From NCBI GenBank assembly GCA_963920705.1, contig OY987225.1, positions 1,488,001 through 1,552,000 on the forward strand: 64,000 bases of DNA. Direction: 5' to 3'. Every line of letters starts with the position of its first letter. Within the stretch, counting starts at the first letter, position 1. Below, in pieces: positions 59,336 through 64,000 of this stretch. The DNA is from Odiellus spinosus. Its lineage: Eukaryota > Arthropoda > Arachnida > Opiliones > Phalangiidae. Under the pieces are notes generated by a model. It did no database searches. It was not told the DNA's origin and saw nothing but the letters and a program-made list of their open reading frames with translations. The position numbers were made by a program, and so were the translations under genes.

Positions 59336-60254
59336 GGGTGGTGGCGGCTAATTCCGTCCAATTCTAATTCCGTCCACTTTGGTTCAAAAATGTGAATCTT
59401 TAATTTTGGTTGCTCAAATTAAACGAAAAAGGACCCATTTTAGACACTGATAAACGCCCCGTCAGAAAAAAAATATTTCAAGCTCATATGACAATTGTCG
59501 GATAAGATACGATTTAAAACAATCACGGAAATTGTACAGTTACGAACCCGATAGCATTCGAAAATCCAGATCTTTAGCTATAAAATACGCGTTTCCGATC
59601 TCATCTTGACACCGTATTTAATTATTTATCGAAGATTATAAAAAAACTACCGACAGAGGCCAATTCCGTCCACTCGAAACAAAATCGAGTTTAAAGTTAA
59701 TTAACTTCAAAATAACTAATTAAAACGCGAATTTGCGAGCTCTAAAATCATTCACGATTTACAATTCAATCAATTCAGAGCAGAAAGCGTGTTTTTCCCG
59801 CTTTTTCCGCTGTCTTTCAGGGCTGGAAATATTTTTAACGCGAATGCAGTATAGAGGGCGGTAGTATTTCGTAACAATATTTTCAAAAAAGGCTTAGAAC
59901 ATAACATGGCGCGGTTCTTACTGCGTGGGTGTTTTAGTTGCCTTTGAATCTGAGTAAAATATGAATTTAATAAACGGACCTTATCCGGAAATTAGACGCT
60001 TCTTATTTACGGGTATTACCCGCCGCTGTCCGGCGATTAGACTCAGGTCGGACGGAATTACACTCTTCTGGACGGAATTGGCCACGTCGACTGAATTTGA
60101 AAAACTTCTCGTATCTTTTAAACCAATCAAAATTATGCAAAGCAAATTAGCTTAAAATAAGCGCAAAAGTTCAATTTATAATAAGATATTCCTAAATTGG
60201 GAGAGTTTTCTGGGTGATCATATAAAAAGCGGAGGGAATTGCCCTCCACCACCA
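59336..60254 (-). mobile_element. Internally deleted relative of the DDE_4 element
   Basis: 919 bp between TA dinucleotides (59334-59335 and 60255-60256), inverted relative to 41068-43107. It shares both ends of that element but lacks about 1 kb in the middle, roughly the part corresponding to 41600-42640 that carries the transposase fragment. The ends here are fuller (GGGTGGTGG left, CCACCACCA right). A typical path from autonomous element to MITE. Confidence 0.82.
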
Positions 60255-60256
60255 TA

Positions 60257-60789
60257 CCTAGATAGTTTTTTCCCTAGACATGACATAGGTTAGTTCATAG
60301 TTAGCTCGGAGTTTTCCTTTAAAATGGAACTAATTCTAAAAAGCGAGAACCAAATCGAATCGAAACACTTTAACTGGCTATTGTTTACGTGAATCGTTTA
60401 AATGTCCAAACATTGTTGCGGTGTTTTTGGACGAAATGTAGTTTTGAGACCAATTTCCATAATGATGTTTTCTTTCGTTTAAAAGTTCAATTATTATTTC
60501 AATCTCGGCTCTCGATCAATTCGAAAATATTCCCCACTAGAGCTTTAAATCTTAGCGCGATTTGGTTGTTGTTCGAATTGTCCAATCAGTTTTCTCGAGA
60601 TGAAGAACGATTCTCTTCGGTTTACCACGGCGTGGGTGAGACACCAACTATATACATCTTTTTCCTCCCAAAAACAAAAGGCAAATAAGGGCTAAAGTGT
60701 CACCGGGTACTTTTAAGCTAAAGAGGGGTTGATCAAATGATCCGTAGAAATCCACACCTCGCAATTATTCTCGTAATTAAGACTTAAGT
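60257..60789. other. Non-coding stretch
   Basis: A 99-codon frame (60389-60688) has no recognisable motif. Nothing else seen. Confidence 0.4.
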
Positions 60790-61127
60790 CAGAAGCCGAT
60801 GAAACCCTCCTTTGAAGTCTACTACTCATAATGTTCGATATAGCGCTCCTCTCTGTATGGGTAAAATTCCCAATTTTACGAGTTAGAAGGGGTCCTACTT
60901 CATACCCCCTGTCTACGGAAAATTGGAAATTCTCTCTCTCAACAAACGACGACGTGTTTTTGACGAACTCCAAGGCTGCTAGAGATATTCGCTCGACGAA
61001 CTCCCGCTCCGAAAATATCTACCGTTAGGAGGCGTACGAATCGCGCTTTTTGAAACTAACCCATACAGAGAGGAGTAGACAAGACCAGGGAGTAATAGAC
61101 TTCAAAGGAGGGTTTCATCGGCTTCTG
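60790..61127. mobile_element. MITE family 2, copy 5 (inverted)
   Basis: 338 bp with the same terminal repeats, interior reversed relative to copies 2-4, and a perfect 7-bp duplication cttaagt (60783-60789, 61128-61134). Confidence 0.93.
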
Positions 61128-61332
61128 CTTAAGTCAATGACGTTTACAGCAGGTGCTTTTTTTCCCCTTTTTTCACTTTCACCTTTTCAAGTATAGTTTT
61201 TCACGACAATTTCGTTCACGATCGCTTCTTCCCGAACAGTTTTCGAGTTCAGTTTTTCCAGTTCACTTATGTCACGATTAGTTTTCACGATCACTTTTTC
61301 CTGTAGAGTTTTTGAGTTCACTTTTCCTGTAC

Positions 61333-62676
61333 AGTTTTCAAGTTCACTTTAGTCACGATCAGTTTTCAAGTTCACTTTAGTCACGATCAGTTTTCAAGTT
61401 CACTTTAGTCACGATCAGTTTTCAAGTTCACTTTAGTCACGATCAGTTTTCAAGTTCACTTTAGTCACGATCAGTTTTCAAGTTCACTTTAGTCACGATC
61501 AGTTTTCAAGTTCACTTTAGTCACGATCAGTTTTCAAGTTCACTTTAGTCACGATCAGTTTTCAAGTTCACTTTAGTCACGATCAGTTTTCAAGTTCACT
61601 TTAGTCACGATCAGTTTTCAAGTTCACTTTAGTCACGATCAGTTTTCAAGTTCACTTTAGTCACGATCAGTTTTCAAGTTCACTTTAGTCACGATCAGTT
61701 TTCAAGTTCACTTTAGTCACGATCAGTTTTCAAGTTCACTTTAGTCACGATCAGTTTTCAAGTTCACTTTAGTCACGATCAGTTTTCAAGTTCACTTTAG
61801 TCACGATCAGTTTTCAAGTTCACTTTAGTCACGATCAGTTTTCAAGTTCACTTTAGTCACGATCAGTTTTCAAGTTCACTTTAGTCACGATCAGTTTTCA
61901 AGTTCACTTTAGTCACGATCAGTTTTCAAGTTCACTTTAGTCACGATCAGTTTTCAAGTTCACTTTAGTCACGATCAGTTTTCAAGTTCACTTTAGTCAC
62001 GATCAGTTTTCAAGTTCACTTTAGTCACGATCAGTTTTCAAGTTCACTTTAGTCACGATCAGTTTTCAAGTTCACTTTAGTCACGATCAGTTTTCAAGTT
62101 CACTTTAGTCACGATCAGTTTTCAAGTTCACTTTAGTCACGATCAGTTTTCAAGTTCACTTTAGTCACGATCAGTTTTCAAGTTCACTTTAGTCACGATC
62201 AGTTTTCAAGTTCACTTTAGTCACGATCAGTTTTCAAGTTCACTTTAGTCACGATCAGTTTTCAAGTTCACTTTAGTCACGATCAGTTTTCAAGTTCACT
62301 TTAGTCACGATCAGTTTTCAAGTTCACTTTAGTCACGATCAGTTTTCAAGTTCACTTTAGTCACGATCAGTTTTCAAGTTCACTTTAGTCACGATCAGTT
62401 TTCAAGTTCACTTTAGTCACGATCAGTTTTCAAGTTCACTTTAGTCACGATCAGTTTTCAAGTTCACTTTAGTCACGATCAGTTTTCAAGTTCACTTTAG
62501 TCACGATCAGTTTTCAAGTTCACTTTAGTCACGATCAGTTTTCAAGTTCACTTTAGTCACGATCAGTTTTCAAGTTCACTTTAGTCACGATCAGTTTTCA
62601 AGTTCACTTTAGTCACGATCAGTTTTCAAGTTCACTTTAGTCACGATCAGTTTTCAAGTTCACTTTAGTCACGATC
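61333..62676. repeat. 28-bp minisatellite, 48 units
   Basis: 1344 bp of a 28-bp unit (AGTTTTCAAGTTCACTTTAG plus TCACGATC), exactly 48 periods and essentially without variation. On each side (61190-61332 and 62677-63040) the same words recur in degenerate order: 'cagttttc', 'agttcac', 'cacgatca', 'tttcctgta'. So the array expanded out of a locally repetitive field. Open frames at 62806-63078 are produced by these repeats. Confidence 0.97.
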
Positions 62677-63065
62677 AGTTTTGACGATCACTTTTCCATA
62701 CAGTTTTGAAGTTGTTTTTCACGATCACTTCTTCCTGTAGAGTTTAGAGTTCACTTTTTTCCTGTACAGTTTTCGAGTTCACTTTTTTCCTGTACAGTTT
62801 TCAAGTTGACTTTTTTCCTGTACAGTTTTCAAGTTGACTTTTTTCCTGTACAGTTTTCGAGTTCACTTATTTCCTGTACAGTTTTCGAGTTCACTTTTTT
62901 CCTGTACAGTTTTCCAATTCACTTTTGTCACGATCAGTCTTCCCGAACTCTTTTTCGTATACAGTTTTCACGGCCACTTTTTCATATACAGTTCAGTTTC
63001 TCACGATCACTTCTTCCCGTTCAGTTTTCTAGTTCAATTATTACCGTTCCTCTAACATCCTTAAT

Positions 63066-64000
63066 TTTTCCTACTTAAATATTCGTTATTTTTTCGCACC
63101 ATTATCAGCGTCTTTCCACGCGCGATTTACCATCGACTGTTAGGAAGGGATGGCTGGATTCTCATTTTGATCGCGGTTGTTGTTTATATTTAAACAGGGA
63201 GGCAATGTTTGGAAAACTTTGACGGGATCTTCGCCTTGGGGACGTTGGCCACTGACGGACGTCTTTCAATTCGTCTTCGAATCCCTCCAATATAAGTAAA
63301 ATAAGACGGGAAAATACGGCTTGAAACTTAAACTAACGCTTGATATGGATACTCGGCGAATCCAAAATTACAATCCCCAATTTTTGAATTCGCTGGAAAT
63401 CCACTCGAGATAGATTAGCGATATCAGAATGTAGCGTTCGAACTTTCTTACCGAACTTAGATAGGTTCTTGGTAGTTGTACCGTTAACAAAGTTTGGATT
63501 CTTCGCCGACGGGTGGCGTCAGGTGCCCCGTCAAAACCGAAGATGAAGTTTCGACTTTAGGCGTTTCTCTTTAGATTCCAACGACGAAATCTTAGAATGT
63601 TTATCTCCGTTAATATTTTGATCTCGTTTTAAGAGGTATTTGTTGCTTTTTCGTCTTTAGACTGGTGTACGTGCCGGCGGATTCCGAGGAAACTTCGGTT
63701 TTAAAACTGAAACGCCTGCTACAAAACGTAATTCGAATCCAATTAAAACCAAACCACGAGCCTATTAAAAGCCCCGCTTTTCAATCGAGTTGTTTTGGCC
63801 AAGAATCGAAGTTGATTGAAATCTAGAGTTTCTCCTAAATGCCCGCTTTTCCGCTACGCGATTAATTTACCTTACCAGGAGTTAATAACTGGAAGAAGTA
63901 GGGAGTTGTAAGCGTACGCGTGTTGCATTGGCTCCCACCAATTGTTTTAAATTATTAACGTAATAATGGCGCGCGTTAAAATAATGTTTTATAATCAACT
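63066..64000. other. Non-coding window end
   Basis: No gene or repeat recognised. Any exon here belongs to a gene outside the window. Confidence 0.4.

Noticed and set aside
60389-60688. 99-codon frame with some hydrophobic segments
   Set aside because: No signal peptide, domain or splice context; unsupported.
62806-63078. Two overlapping frames of 73-90 codons rich in F, S and Q
   Set aside because: They come from degenerate minisatellite words; no start context, domain or splice logic.
1-64000. CRISPR array or bacterial operon interpretation of the 26-bp and 28-bp repeats
   Set aside because: The repeats are contiguous without spacers, and the window is clearly eukaryotic with spliced genes.

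Overview
This window is eukaryotic, AT-rich, intron-bearing DNA from an insect. The evidence is three divergent ionotropic-receptor (IR) genes with GT-AG introns, a two-exon gene for a small secreted cysteine-rich peptide, Gypsy and BEL/Pao LTR retrotransposons, a DD41D-spaced mariner, and TTAGG-like runs. Hymenoptera is a reasonable guess from the element types, but the sequence does not prove an order. Most of the window is repeats.

Layout. 1-2576: non-coding DNA with a small transposon (642-912) and a short repeat. 2577-8628: a decayed Gypsy-type element with 26-bp tandem repeats in its leader and a small transposon inserted behind its 5' LTR. 8631-15434: a young BEL/Pao element with identical-looking LTRs, inserted at the last bases of the Gypsy 3' LTR. 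15735-17214: a 24-bp repeat, a promoter-like block, and on the minus strand a 71-residue secreted peptide gene with eight cysteines. 17630-21541: inverted repeats, a 101-bp satellite and a long fold-back element. 21866-25746: a MITE split by a 3.5-kb element. 28008-30649: two mariner remnants head to head. 30755-32785: a satellite of about 172 bp.

33.5-58 kb: a tandem array on the minus strand of three IR genes, A (36513-43237), B (47798-51487) and C (55127-57641). Each has six coding exons with the same intron phases (0,0,1,0,2) and an open reading frame of 445, 445 and 452 residues. A and B lie in a recent segmental duplication (about 34434-46659 and 46669-54525). C is an older paralogue. 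Because B preserves empty sites, several insertions in copy A can be read exactly: two MITE families with 7-bp target duplications, a Harbinger-like MITE with TTA duplications, and a 2-kb DDE_4-type transposon inside intron 1.

58.3-64 kb: two more copies of the 338-bp MITE, an internally deleted relative of the DDE_4 element, a 28-bp minisatellite of exactly 48 units, and a non-coding end.

The IR genes would encode membrane chemosensory channel subunits. The small peptide gene is the most likely new item: its cysteine spacing fits the CS-alpha-beta fold of defensins and channel-blocking toxins, with one extra cysteine pair.
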